A DNA stretch of 16,919 bases from Thermoanaerobaculaceae bacterium (GCA_022865555.1 JALHTD010000191.1:1-16919), one strand, 5' to 3'. Shown: positions 1 through 8,270, counted from the first letter of the stretch. The notes: a model not told the origin generated them from the letters alone. Numbers and translations are program-made.

Positions 1-75
1 CGCGCGTCGATCCCGAAGCCCGTGCCTCCGGACCTCGAGGCGGTCGAGCGTCTGCTCGGAGAGCCACGCTCCTGA
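1..75 (+). CDS. 3' end of an unidentified protein (partial)
   Basis: The first frame is open from the window edge to a TGA at 73-75 and gives 24 residues ending in ERLLGEPRS. The short tail is rich in Pro, Glu and Leu, with no recognisable motif, so no function can be assigned. It points towards the - strand NTF2-like gene whose stop is at 124-126, giving a convergent arrangement with a 48-base gap. The call rests only on an uninterrupted frame and a sensible gene-end position, so it could be a chance open frame. Confidence 0.35.
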   Translation, partial: RASIPKPVPPDLEAVERLLGEPRS

Positions 76-123
76 GCCTTTCAAGCGGCGGTGGGGCCAG
101 GTGCGCCTCTGGCGAGTCAGGGC

Positions 124-633
124 TCACTGCTTCTCCAGCGACAGGCTCGAGGCGTGCAGGTGGACGATCAGCCACTTCCCGGAGCGCTTCTGCAGGACCA
201 GGGTTCGGCGCGAGACCACCTCCTCGCCTTTAAGGTGGAACGTCACCACGGCGACGTTGCCGAGGAGCTGAATCTTCGTGCCCACGGGAATCATGTTCAT
301 GTAGGGCGGTCCGGGCTCGCGCTTCCGCACCACCTCGAAGAATGCAGCGAACGCCGTGGCGATCTGCTGCCGGTCCTCGAGACGGAGGGGGAGGCTCGCC
401 AGCGGGAAGAACAGCGTCGCGTCGGGGGTGAAGAAGCCGATGAAGGCGGTGACGTCGGCGCCGTTCAGCGCCTCGATGAAGCCATCGACCACCTTCTGCA
501 CCGCCGCTTCGTCCGCAGGTGCTGCCTGGGGTGGGGCTGCGTTCGCCACCGCGGGCACGATCGCCACGAGCACGGCAAGAGCCACCAGAAGACCCGGAAT
601 CCCCGCTGAATCTCTTCTCACGCGTCTGCTCAT
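124..633 (-). CDS. Secreted SnoaL/NTF2-like (DUF4440-type) protein
   Basis: A 169-residue protein. Residues 1 to about 32 form a signal peptide: an Arg-rich start, then a hydrophobic core (LLVALAVLVAIVPAVANA) ending in an Ala-x-Ala cleavage site. The mature part has the cone-shaped NTF2/SnoaL pattern. It opens with a helix (AVQKVVDGFIEALNGADV), followed by FFTPDATLFFPL, an internal helix, and beta strands near GNVAVVTFHLKG and GKWLIVHLHASS. Members of this superfamily include small-molecule isomerases, ligand binders and many uncharacterised exported proteins. The sequence does not show which applies, and no catalytic residues can be assigned. The ATG at 631-633 is preceded by GGGAG six bases upstream (640-644 on the + strand). 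It lies 66 bases after the ybjQ-like gene on the same strand and may be co-transcribed with it. Confidence 0.85.
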   Translation of the reverse strand: MSRRVRRDSAGIPGLLVALAVLVAIVPAVANAAPPQAAPADEAAVQKVVDGFIEALNGADVTAFIGFFTPDATLFFPLASLPLRLEDRQQIATAFAAFFEVVRKREPGPPYMNMIPVGTKIQLLGNVAVVTFHLKGEEVVSRRTLVLQKRSGKWLIVHLHASSLSLEKQ

Positions 634-699
634 GGTTTTCTCCCGTCTGGCATCGCGCCAGGGTACCTCCGGGTGCCGGGCGGCGAAAGGGGAAGCCGT

Positions 700-1029
700 T
701 CAGGCAGCCTGGACCACGACCGCGGTGCCGTAGCACACCATCTCGGTAACGCCCTGCATCAGCTCCGTGGCGTCGTAGCGAACGCCCACCACCGCGTTGG
801 CGCCGAGTTGCTCGGCGTGGGCGATCATCATCTCGAAAGCCTCGGCGCGGGTCTTCTCGCACAGCTCGGTGAACAGCGAGATGTTGCCGCCGGCGAGAGT
901 CTGCAGCGCGCCGCCGATCGTCCCGAAGATCGAGCGCGATCGCACGGTTATCCCCCGCACCACGCCGAGGTTTCTCGTCACCCGGCAGCCCGGCAGGTCG
1001 AACGCCGTCGTCGTCATCGCGTGGTTCAT
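700..1029 (-). CDS. ybjQ: YbjQ/UPF0145 family protein
   Basis: A 109-residue cytoplasmic protein with the complete YbjQ (UPF0145) pattern. It has an N-terminal strand with a Gly-rich turn (VVRGITVRSRSIFG), a Gly-rich loop (GGALQTLAGG), a long helix with Glu and Arg residues (LCEKTRAEAFEMMIAHAE), then GANAVVGVRYD and a final strand (TEMVCYGTAVVV). Family members are about 100-110 residues, form a small ring-like oligomer and are often labelled heavy-metal-binding, but a biochemical role is not firmly established. The start at 1029 is chosen because a GGGAGGAGG box (1033-1041 on the + strand) lies just upstream. A second Met four codons in is too far from that box. It sits 53 bases downstream of the trpF-like gene, possibly in the same operon. 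Confidence 0.9.
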   Translation of the reverse strand: MNHAMTTTAFDLPGCRVTRNLGVVRGITVRSRSIFGTIGGALQTLAGGNISLFTELCEKTRAEAFEMMIAHAEQLGANAVVGVRYDATELMQGVTEMVCYGTAVVVQAA

Positions 1030-1082
1030 GAGCCTCCTCCCGTTCGCTGCATCGGCTCTGAGGCGCCTGCCCCGACGAAGCT

Positions 1083-1745
1083 TCAGATGCGGAGGCTCTC
1101 GACCGCTTCGAAAAAGGCACCCAGCTTGGCCCGGTCACGGAGCCCGTCCGTGCGCACGCCGGGGCACACGTCCACGCCGAAAGGGCGGACCTGTCGAATG
1201 GCGTCCGCCACGTTCTCCGAGTTCAGCCCGCCCGCGAGGAAGACCGGAACGCCGACCCGGTCGCGGATCTCACGGCTGACGGCCCAGTCGTGGGTTCGCC
1301 CCGTACCCCCGAGCTCCTTGGTGGCCGACCTGGTGGTGCCGGAGTCCAGGAGAATGCCGTCGACGTGCGGGGCCACCCGCAGCGCCTCGGCCAACGCCCC
1401 CTCGTCGCGGACGTGGACCACCTGAACGATCGAGATCCCGGGCAGGGCTCCGCGGAGGTCGTCCAACGTCCCGGTTTGCATGCGGTCGCAGAGCTGGAGC
1501 GTGTTGACGCGGCACCTCCTCTGCTGCGCGGCTATCCCCGCCGCATCCTGCCGGCTCGTGAGCAGAAACGACCCGACGGCGGGGGGCAGCGAAGCCGCGA
1601 TCTCGGCGATCAAAGCCTCCGGGATCACCCCCGGTCCGCTCGGCATCTCGGACACCAGACCGACCGCGGAGGCGCCTCGACCAATGGCGACCCAGGCCTC
1701 CTCGACGCTCGCTATGCAGCAGATCTTCACCCTTGTCATCGCCAT
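1083..1745 (-). CDS. trpF: Phosphoribosylanthranilate isomerase-like (TrpF-like) barrel protein
   Basis: A 220-residue (beta/alpha)8-barrel protein of the TrpF family, which isomerises N-(5'-phosphoribosyl)anthranilate to the CdRP precursor of tryptophan. The catalytic pair is present: Cys9 in RVKICC near the start and Asp134 in GILLDS. The phosphate-binding end is also conserved (GGTGRTHDW at 146-154; AGGLNSENVADAI at 171-183; FGVDVCPGV at 189-197). It departs from standard TrpF at two places: KICC instead of KICG, and LQLCD (83-87) where TrpF normally has QLHG. No other trp gene is nearby. It may therefore be a paralogue with a different substrate; the reaction is inferred only. The ATG at 1743-1745 is used because an upstream in-frame TTG lacks a spaced ribosome-binding site, while a GGAAGGG lies about 11 bases before this ATG. 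Confidence 0.8.
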   Translation of the reverse strand: MAMTRVKICCIASVEEAWVAIGRGASAVGLVSEMPSGPGVIPEALIAEIAASLPPAVGSFLLTSRQDAAGIAAQQRRCRVNTLQLCDRMQTGTLDDLRGALPGISIVQVVHVRDEGALAEALRVAPHVDGILLDSGTTRSATKELGGTGRTHDWAVSREIRDRVGVPVFLAGGLNSENVADAIRQVRPFGVDVCPGVRTDGLRDRAKLGAFFEAVESLRI

Positions 1746-1892
1746 GGTCGCTCGTGCCCTTCCGCTCCCCGGCCCGGCCAACCTTCCGGCCCGAACAGGG
1801 CCTCAAGACTGCCGGAATCCCTGCCAACTATAGGACATGGCGCGGGCGACGAGGTTCTGAAAATATACTCCTTCTCATGATCTCGGCCGGTC

Positions 1893-1920
1893 TTGACAAC
1901 GCTCCCTAACGGCGTAGCCT
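1893..1920 (+). promoter_or_regulatory. Candidate sigma-70 promoter of the TonB-dependent receptor gene
   Basis: A perfect -35 hexamer TTGACA (1893-1898) is followed, after 16 bases, by TAGCCT (1915-1920), a partial match to the -10 consensus. It lies 73 bases before the receptor start in a locally AT-richer part of the longest intergenic gap. The weak -10 match and slightly short spacer make it a candidate only. Confidence 0.4.
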
Positions 1921-1980
1921 GACCCCAAAGTGGCCAAACTCGTGAGCTCGGTCTTTCTCGAAAACCATAGGTGGGAGGAA

Positions 1981-1988
1981 GGGAGGAG
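1981..1988 (+). promoter_or_regulatory. Ribosome-binding site that fixes the receptor start
   Basis: The sequence GGGAGGAG ends four bases before the ATG at 1993 (core GGAGG spaced six bases). This selects that ATG over the in-frame GTG 63 bases upstream, which would also place 21 hydrophilic residues in front of the signal peptide. Confidence 0.75.
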
Positions 1989-1992
1989 TTTC

Positions 1993-4900
1993 ATGCGGCA
2001 TCTCTGGAGAGTTGTTCTGGGTCTGCTTTGTTTCAGCGTGTGCTTCGCGCCCGGCGCGCTTGCCCAGTCGCAGGCGACGACCGGGGTCATCGAGGGCACC
2101 GTCGTCGATGAAACCGGTGGCGTACTTGCCGGCGCGACGGTCTCGATCAAGAACACCGACACCAACTTCGAGAAGGTGCTGACCTCGGGCCCGGACGGTC
2201 GGTTCCGGAGCGTTCTGCTCCCCCTCGGGCCGTACCGGGTCACGGTCACCCTCGCGGGCTTCACCAAGCTGGTGCGGGAAGGCCTCACCCTGGCGGTCGG
2301 CCAGTCACTCAACCTCAGATTGGCCCTGCAGGTCTCGGCGGTCAGCCAGGAGGTGCTGGTCACGGCGGCGAACCCGGTGTTCGAGACGACGCGCGCCGAG
2401 GGCTCGACCACCATCGATCAGAGGGCGGTCGCCAACCTCCCGAACAACGGCCGTAACTTCCTCGACTTCGCGAAGCTGACGCCGAGCGTGTCCATCGTTC
2501 AAGGCCCCGACGGCGACGAGATGACGATCAACGGCCAGAAGGGGATCGCCAACAACGTCTCCGTCGATGGTGCCGACTTCAACAACCCGTTCTTCGGCGA
2601 GCAGCGCGGCGGCCAGCGAGCGCCGTTCACGTTCAACCTCGACGCGGTCAAGGAGGTCGTCGTGGTGACCGACGGCGCTAACGCCGAGTTCGGTCGCTCG
2701 TCCTCCGGCTTCGTCAACGTCGTCACCAAGTCGGGCACCAACGACGTCCACGGCAGCTTCCACGTTCATTACAAGTACCAGGGCCTCGCCTCGGCGCCGA
2801 TCAACAAGGACGGCTCGACCGGCGAGAAGTACGACTTCGACCAGCTTCAGTACTGGGCCACCCTGGGCGGCCCGGTCATGAAGGACAAGCTCTTCTACTT
2901 CATCTCTGGCGACCTCCAAGACGCTAGCTCGACCAAGCAGATCGACCCCAACCGGATCGAGCAGCGCGTGGTCGACTACTTCGCCAGCCTCGGCAGCCCC
3001 GACGAGAACGGGTCGATCGCGCGCGGTAACGACGCCCAGGTTGCCCTCGGGAAGTTGGACTGGCTGATCACGCAAAACCACCTGGCGACGGTGCGCGCGA
3101 CCTACACGAAGTCCCACCAGCCGAACGGCACGTTCGACGTGGACTCGTGGGGACGCAGCGCCAACGCGATCGAGAACGACGACTCCAGGGCGCTCAGCGG
3201 GACCCTCATCTCGACGTTCTCGGACACGCTCCTCAACGAGTTCCGGTTCCAGTTTGCCAAGGAGAACAGACCGCGGCCGTACAACGGCCCGGACATCACC
3301 GGCCAGACGCGGCCGCTGCCCGACACCGCGTTCGACTTTGTCAGTGCCTACCGGTTCGGCGAGCCGTTCTTCATACCGGTCGACTACTACGACACCCGCG
3401 TGCAGTTCAACGAGAACCTCACGATCATCACGGGGGCTCACGAGGTCAAGGTTGGGTTCGAGTACAACCACGTGAACTCGTCGCAGGTCTTCCGGGGGTT
3501 CATGAACGGCCGCTACATCTTCAGCTCCACCGACGGCTTTCTGAACTACACGCAGAACCCCAACTACGTGGAGTGCTCCGACGGCTCCTCTTCGGCGACC
3601 GGGATCTGCCCGGCGGGTACGAACATCACCGGTCCGGTTCTCTGGTTCCTCCAGCAGGCCGGCGTCGGGGACATCACACCCGAGGAGGGGGGGACCCAGT
3701 CGATCAACCAGTTCGAGCCTGCCGTCTTCATCCAGGACAAGTGGACGCCGGCGCCCAACTTCACCATTCAGTTTGGGCTCCGGTATGAGCAGGAGATCGA
3801 GCCCGACCCGATCACCCCGCCCAGTGAGGTGTTCTACGCCCCATTCATCGGCAAGACCGTGAACGGGCAGGCGTTCCCGTCCGACGGCACGATCCCGTCC
3901 GACAAGAAGATGTGGCAGCCGCGCCTGGGCATCACCTGGGACCCCGCCAACGATGGGAAGACGGTCATTCGGGCGAGCGGCGGCATCTTCTACGCGCGCA
4001 TCCCCGGCCTCTACCTCGCCTCGGCCCGCTCGACCAACGGCAGTCGCTTGCAGGGCATCTTCCGCAATAGCGCTCTCACCCCGTTCCTCGGACCCGTCCC
4101 GGCCTACCCCAACCTGCTCCCGCAGTCGTCCGTCGAAGTCCCCGACCACCCTGACGTCTACATCTTCGACAAGAACTTCCGAAACCCCAAGACGACCTCA
4201 TTCTCGATCGGCGTTGACCGGGCGATCACCGAGGACCTTGCCGTCTCGCTCAAGGCCAACTACGCCGACACCACACAGTTGACCCGGTACATCAACACCA
4301 ACGACCCGCTGCTGGGTTCCAACTGGAGCACCGGCCTCCCCGACGCCTCGGGCGGGAACACCAACGGCGTCACCACGCTCTGGACCGCGGAGTCCACCGC
4401 CAAGAGCAGGTACTGGGGCGTGACCCTCGGCCTCCTGAAGAAGTGGAGCGACAACTACCAGTTCCAGGTCTTCTACACCTACTCACAGGACAAGTCCGAC
4501 GACGACAACGAGCGCGACCCGTTCAAGCTGCTCTACGCCAAGGTCACGGACCTTGGCGCCGAGTACAGCTACTCCGACCGCCACCAGCGCGACCGCTTCA
4601 ACGGCATCTTCCTCTGGACAGCGCCAGGCAACATCAACGTCAACGTCCGCTACTCGTACCGCTCGGCCCAACCGATGTCGCTCAAGGCCGACGGCACGCC
4701 CGCCAACACCCCGCAGGACCGCTGCTCGGCGCTCACGGCGGCCGGAGGGTGCACCGCGGACTCGACGGTCACCCAGCGCAACCTCGGCCACAAGGACAAC
4801 AAGTACTCATCGCTGGACTTCAGCCTCTCGCGGCCGTTCCCGGTCGGCGGCATGGTGATCGAACCGATCCTCGAGGTCTACAACCTGTTCAACAGCAAGA

Positions 4901-5010
4901 ACCTCCGTAAACCGGAGTCGGGGAGCCTGATCTTCAACTTCGACGGAACCGTGCAGAGCGGTCTCGGCGACCCGCGCCAGGCGCAACTCGGCGTCAGGTT
5001 GACCTTCTAG
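1993..5010 (+). CDS. Oar-like TonB-dependent outer-membrane receptor with carboxypeptidase-regulatory-like domain
   Basis: A 1005-residue outer-membrane protein. Residues 1-24 are a signal peptide ending in GALA. Residues about 30-110 are a carboxypeptidase-regulatory-like (Ig-type) domain, marked by GVIEGTVVDETGGVLAGATV and PLGPYRVTVTLAGF. A plug domain follows, with the patterns LPNNGRNFLDF, NVSVDGADFNNP and AEFGRSSSGFVNVVTKSGTN. The rest is a large beta-barrel with aromatic-rich alternating strands, closing with QLGVRLTF; a C-terminal Phe is typical of barrel proteins. Length and layout match Oar-like receptors that are abundant in Acidobacteriota and myxobacteria. I see no clear TonB box and no SusD partner, so the substrate is unknown. 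It stands alone on its strand, with its own candidate promoter and strong terminator, which suggests a single-gene transcript. Confidence 0.93.
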   Translation: MRHLWRVVLGLLCFSVCFAPGALAQSQATTGVIEGTVVDETGGVLAGATVSIKNTDTNFEKVLTSGPDGRFRSVLLPLGPYRVTVTLAGFTKLVREGLTLAVGQSLNLRLALQVSAVSQEVLVTAANPVFETTRAEGSTTIDQRAVANLPNNGRNFLDFAKLTPSVSIVQGPDGDEMTINGQKGIANNVSVDGADFNNPFFGEQRGGQRAPFTFNLDAVKEVVVVTDGANAEFGRSSSGFVNVVTKSGTNDVHGSFHVHYKYQGLASAPINKDGSTGEKYDFDQLQYWATLGGPVMKDKLFYFISGDLQDASSTKQIDPNRIEQRVVDYFASLGSPDENGSIARGNDAQVALGKLDWLITQNHLATVRATYTKSHQPNGTFDVDSWGRSANAIENDDSRALSGTLISTFSDTLLNEFRFQFAKENRPRPYNGPDITGQTRPLPDTAFDFVSAYRFGEPFFIPVDYYDTRVQFNENLTIITGAHEVKVGFEYNHVNSSQVFRGFMNGRYIFSSTDGFLNYTQNPNYVECSDGSSSATGICPAGTNITGPVLWFLQQAGVGDITPEEGGTQSINQFEPAVFIQDKWTPAPNFTIQFGLRYEQEIEPDPITPPSEVFYAPFIGKTVNGQAFPSDGTIPSDKKMWQPRLGITWDPANDGKTVIRASGGIFYARIPGLYLASARSTNGSRLQGIFRNSALTPFLGPVPAYPNLLPQSSVEVPDHPDVYIFDKNFRNPKTTSFSIGVDRAITEDLAVSLKANYADTTQLTRYINTNDPLLGSNWSTGLPDASGGNTNGVTTLWTAESTAKSRYWGVTLGLLKKWSDNYQFQVFYTYSQDKSDDDNERDPFKLLYAKVTDLGAEYSYSDRHQRDRFNGIFLWTAPGNINVNVRYSYRSAQPMSLKADGTPANTPQDRCSALTAAGGCTADSTVTQRNLGHKDNKYSSLDFSLSRPFPVGGMVIEPILEVYNLFNSKNLRKPESGSLIFNFDGTVQSGLGDPRQAQLGVRLTF

Positions 5011-5032
5011 TCGCGCAGAAGAGATGTGAGGA

Positions 5033-5068
5033 ACCGAGGGGGAGGGGTTGCCCTCCCCCTCGGTCTTT
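5033..5068 (+). terminator. Strong rho-independent terminator after the receptor gene
   Basis: A perfect 14-bp stem (5033-5046 with 5051-5064; left arm ACCGAGGGGGAGGG) closes a four-base GTTG loop and is followed by CTTT. It begins 23 bases after the receptor stop. The T-tract is short, but the stem is GC-rich. Because the stem is symmetric it may also form on the transcript of the convergent peptidase gene, although that strand lacks a T-tract directly after it. Confidence 0.8.
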
Positions 5069-5137
5069 CGCGTCACCGGCGGGCGGTGCCCCATGCCAGC
5101 GGCGGAGCGCCTCAGCACCCGTTAGCAGGTAGGGCGC

Positions 5138-6814
5138 TTACCTGGGCTGGGCCGCGGGCGTTGCCCCTCGCAGGTTGGCGAACTCGTCGCCGGGCAACCA
5201 GGCCGGCATCGCGTCCGCCTGGGCGACCGCGAGGCCGGCCAGGAACCCGAGTTGCGTGTCCTCGATCATGCCGTCGAAGTTCCAACTCGAGCTGTACTCG
5301 TCGCTGGGCTGGTGGTAGTGGGCGTTGTTCCACTCCTCCGTGACCTTCTTCCCCCATCCCGGCTCCCGACCGACGTAGTCGAGGCCGCCCTTGAAGTAGA
5401 GCCCCGGCACACCGACTCTGGCGAAGCTGAAATGGTCGGAGCGGTAGTACATGCCACGGTCGGGGAACGCCTCGTCGGTGACCACCCGCCCTTGCATCGC
5501 CGCGACGGCCTCCGCCACCTGATCGAGGGTGGACTTCCCCTTGCCCACCAGCTCCACGTCGCGGGTTCGGCCGAAGATGTTTCCGCCGTCGAAGTTGACG
5601 TCTGCGGCGATCTTCTCAACCGGGAACGTGGGGTGGGCGGCGAAGTAGGCCGAGCCCAGCAGCCCGGACTCCTCGAGGGTCACGATCGCGAACAGGACCG
5701 TGCGCCGCGGGCGCTGAGGCAGCGCCATGAACGCCTTGGCGGTGGCGAGTACCTGCGCGACCCCGGTCGCGTTGTCTACCGCGCCGTTGTAGATCGCGTC
5801 ACCCTTGGCATCGGGCTTGCCGATACCGAAGTGGTCGTGGTGGGCGGAGAAAACCACGACCTGCTCCTTCAGCTTCGGATCGCTGCCCGGGATCATGCCG
5901 AGGACGTTGGCGGTCTCCCCGCGGGTGAGCGTGTTGGTGAGGTCCAGGGAGGTCCGGATACCGAGCGGGACGGGCCTGAACTCGCGGCTGCGCGCCTTCG
6001 ACACGAGAGCGTCGAGGTCGAACCCGGCGAGTGCGACCAGTCGCCGCATCGCATCTTCGGTCGTCCACGCCCGCACCTTGACCCGCCGCTCGCCCGCGTC
6101 CGGCAACTCTACCTGCTCACCGGTCCAGGAGTTCTGGACGACCTGCCAGCCGTAGCCCGCCGACGGCGTCGTGTGGATGATGATCGCCCCCGCGGCGCCG
6201 ACCCGCTCCGCGCTCTCGAACTTGTACATCCACCGCCCGTAGTAGAGACGGCGCTTGCCGGCGAACAGCGCGGGGTCCCAGTCGGGGTCGTTGTTCATGA
6301 CCACGAGCATCTTGCCCCTGAGGTCGGCGCCCTTGAAGTCGTCCCAGTTGTACTCGGGTGCCTGGATGCCGTAACCCACAAATACGAGTTCCGTCTCGGG
6401 GATGGACACCTCCGGCGCCTGCACACCCGTGGCGGCGATGAACTCGTCCCAGAAGCGCAGCGAGAGCGCCTTGCCACCGGCGCGGAAGTTCCACGCCTGC
6501 GGTGCGTGGGTCGTGATCCCGACGATCTCGAAACGCTGTTCCCAGCCGCCGCCCGGGCCCGCGGGTTCCAGTCCGAGCAGTTCCATCACGCTCGCCACGT
6601 AGTTCCGCGCCAGGACGTCACCCGGGTGCGCCGCCCCGCGACCCTCCAGCAGGTCATCGGCGAGGAAGCGGGTCGGCCCCTCGAGGGTGCCCCTGTCGAT
6701 CACCCTCGCGGCAGCCTGTGCACCCGGAGGCAGGTCGAGGGCGGGCGGAGCCGCCGACGCGCTGCCCACCGCAACGATCATGAGAGCCACCACCACTGTG
6801 AGGTTTCGCACCAT
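5138..6814 (-). CDS. Secreted M28-family zinc peptidase with PA domain
   Basis: A 558-residue exported peptidase. Residues 1 to about 21 are a signal peptide ending in GSASA. Residues about 130-290 look like a protease-associated (PA) insert (FVGYGIQAPEYNWDDFKGAD, RVGAAGAIIIHTTPSAG). The catalytic M28 domain carries the expected di-zinc set: His325 in SAHHDHFG, Asp347 in GAVDNATG, Glu381-Glu382 in LEESG (general base and ligand), Asp409 in NFDGGN and His501 in YHQPSDEY. These families cleave N-terminal residues or short peptides in the periplasm or outside the cell; the specificity here cannot be read. GGGGAGG (6822-6828) lies seven bases before the ATG, supporting the start. The gene converges on the TonB-dependent receptor and starts 137 bases from the divergent diguanylate cyclase gene. 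Confidence 0.93.
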   Translation of the reverse strand: MVRNLTVVVALMIVAVGSASAAPPALDLPPGAQAAARVIDRGTLEGPTRFLADDLLEGRGAAHPGDVLARNYVASVMELLGLEPAGPGGGWEQRFEIVGITTHAPQAWNFRAGGKALSLRFWDEFIAATGVQAPEVSIPETELVFVGYGIQAPEYNWDDFKGADLRGKMLVVMNNDPDWDPALFAGKRRLYYGRWMYKFESAERVGAAGAIIIHTTPSAGYGWQVVQNSWTGEQVELPDAGERRVKVRAWTTEDAMRRLVALAGFDLDALVSKARSREFRPVPLGIRTSLDLTNTLTRGETANVLGMIPGSDPKLKEQVVVFSAHHDHFGIGKPDAKGDAIYNGAVDNATGVAQVLATAKAFMALPQRPRRTVLFAIVTLEESGLLGSAYFAAHPTFPVEKIAADVNFDGGNIFGRTRDVELVGKGKSTLDQVAEAVAAMQGRVVTDEAFPDRGMYYRSDHFSFARVGVPGLYFKGGLDYVGREPGWGKKVTEEWNNAHYHQPSDEYSSSWNFDGMIEDTQLGFLAGLAVAQADAMPAWLPGDEFANLRGATPAAQPR

Positions 6815-6951
6815 GCCGTCGCCTCCCCGTGACTCGCATACTTTAGCAGGCCAGTGGAATGGTCTCCCGTCGGGCCCACGACCCGGCGAAAGGCACTTCC
6901 CAAAGGGGGTGAAGGTATCCTGAAAGCAGTGGCAGACACGGGACCTCCCGC

Positions 6952-8154
6952 GTGAAGACGGTCTCCTCGCTCCTGCTCCCGGTCGGGCTGCTGGTGCTCA
7001 CCGCGCTCGCGGTGAACTTCCCCGGGCCACCGCCGGAGCAGTTGACGTCGTTCCTGCGCGTCTACCCCTGGGTCGTTTGGGCGGTCGGGGTGCTGCTCGG
7101 TCTGCGCTTTCGCCGCGGGCGGGTCGTCTTCGCCCTTCTCGCGCTCGCGCTCGCCGACCGCGTGCTCGAGCGGTTCCACCCCGGGGCCGCCTCAGAGGGC
7201 GCCGCGCGTTTCGCCTTCGCCGCGACGGCTCTCCTGCTGCCGCTCAACCTCGCGTGGCTGTCGCTGGCGCACGAGCGCGGGACGCTCACGCCGCGCGGCC
7301 TTCTTCGGTTCTCCCTGGTCCTCGCTCAACCCCCGCTCGTGGCGTTCCTGTGGCTGTCCTACCACCCCGGCCTGGCGGCCCTGCTGGAGCGTCCCTTCCT
7401 GCCGGCCGCCCTCGTCCCGGCCGCGCGCCTGCCCCACCCCGCGGTGCTGGCCTTTGCCTTTGCGTTCGTGGCGACGGCGGTGGCGTGGGCGCGCCGGCGC
7501 ACCTTTCTCGAGATCGGGTTCTTCTGGGCGGTGGCGGCGTCGTTCGTCGCGCTCGCCACCGGGTGGCAGGCCACGACCACCTACCTCGCCACGGCCGGTT
7601 TGATCCTCGTGATCGCCCTCGTGGAGGCGACGTTCGCGATGGCCTATCGAGACGGGCTCACCGGGCTCCCCGCCAGGCGCGCCTTCGACGAGGCGCTCAC
7701 CAAGCTCTCCGGCCGCTACTCCATTGCGATGGTGGACATCGACCACTTCAAGGCCGTCAACGACAGGTACGGCCACGACGTCGGCGACCAGGTGCTGCGC
7801 ATGGTGGCGAGCAGGATCTCGACGATCGACGGTGCGCGCGCCTTCCGCTTCGGCGGGGAGGAGTTCGCCCTGGTCTTCCCCAACAAGTCGCGCACCGAGG
7901 CCGCGGCGGCACTGGAAGTGAAACGAAAGGAGATCGCGAACGATGGCTTTGCCCTGCGCGGAGAGGACCGTCCAAAGAAGAAGCCGAAGCGCGTCGAGCC
8001 GCCTACTACGGGGACCGCCAAGGCGCCGATCACGGTCAGCGCGGGGGCGGCCGAGCAGGGTGGCCGCTTCCTGAAACCCGAGGATGTCCTGCGGGCTGCC
8101 GACGAGGCGCTCTACCGCGCCAAGCGAACGGGCCGCAACCGCGTCTGCACCTGA
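6952..8154 (+). CDS. Membrane-anchored diguanylate cyclase (GGDEF domain)
   Basis: A 400-residue protein. Residues 1-230 contain about eight hydrophobic membrane segments (for example LLLPVGLLVLTALAV and FAFAFVATAVAWA) with no recognisable named sensor domain. Residues 231-400 are a GGDEF domain: DGLTGLPARRAF at 234-245, a metal-site VDIDHFKAVND, and an intact GGEEF signature at 301-305, consistent with making c-di-GMP from two GTP. The RxxD inhibitory site expected just before the signature is absent (the positions read I and A), so product inhibition of the usual kind is unlikely. A Lys/Pro-rich insert (about 336-359, including DRPKKKPKRVEPP) precedes TVSAGAA. The start is a GTG with no convincing ribosome-binding site, so the exact N-terminus is uncertain. 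It is the first of four co-directional genes. Confidence 0.9.
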   Translation: MKTVSSLLLPVGLLVLTALAVNFPGPPPEQLTSFLRVYPWVVWAVGVLLGLRFRRGRVVFALLALALADRVLERFHPGAASEGAARFAFAATALLLPLNLAWLSLAHERGTLTPRGLLRFSLVLAQPPLVAFLWLSYHPGLAALLERPFLPAALVPAARLPHPAVLAFAFAFVATAVAWARRRTFLEIGFFWAVAASFVALATGWQATTTYLATAGLILVIALVEATFAMAYRDGLTGLPARRAFDEALTKLSGRYSIAMVDIDHFKAVNDRYGHDVGDQVLRMVASRISTIDGARAFRFGGEEFALVFPNKSRTEAAAALEVKRKEIANDGFALRGEDRPKKKPKRVEPPTTGTAKAPITVSAGAAEQGGRFLKPEDVLRAADEALYRAKRTGRNRVCT

Positions 8155-8270
8155 TGCCCTTGTCGGGGGAGGTGTTACCCTTTCTCCACGCGCTCCCGCA
8201 CGTCGGGCCCGCAACCCCTGCGCAGCGGCCCGGGGCGGAGTTCGGGACTGGAGCCTGCTTGAAGAGGACA

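Noticed and set aside
1825..1832. TATAGT on the - strand as a -10 element for the trpF-like gene
   Set aside because: No recognisable -35 element lies at the right distance, so it is too weak to annotate.
2305..4149. Long open frame (614 codons) on the - strand opposite the TonB-dependent receptor
   Set aside because: Its product is Arg/Val/Asp-rich low-complexity sequence with no domain, while the + strand shows a full receptor. It is a GC-rich codon-bias shadow.
5252..6832. Long open frame (526 codons) on the + strand opposite the M28 peptidase
   Set aside because: It has no domain pattern and covers the peptidase whose zinc ligands, signal peptide and ribosome-binding site are clear.
7077..8270. 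N-terminal extension of the ribonuclease frame back into the diguanylate cyclase gene
   Set aside because: The frame is open, but the extension is Arg/Pro/Gly-rich shadow sequence and the family N-terminus begins at 8271.
8155..8270. Possible promoter before the ribonuclease gene
   Set aside because: TTGTCG and TACCCT elements are present, but their spacing is about 10 bases, far from the usual 16-18.
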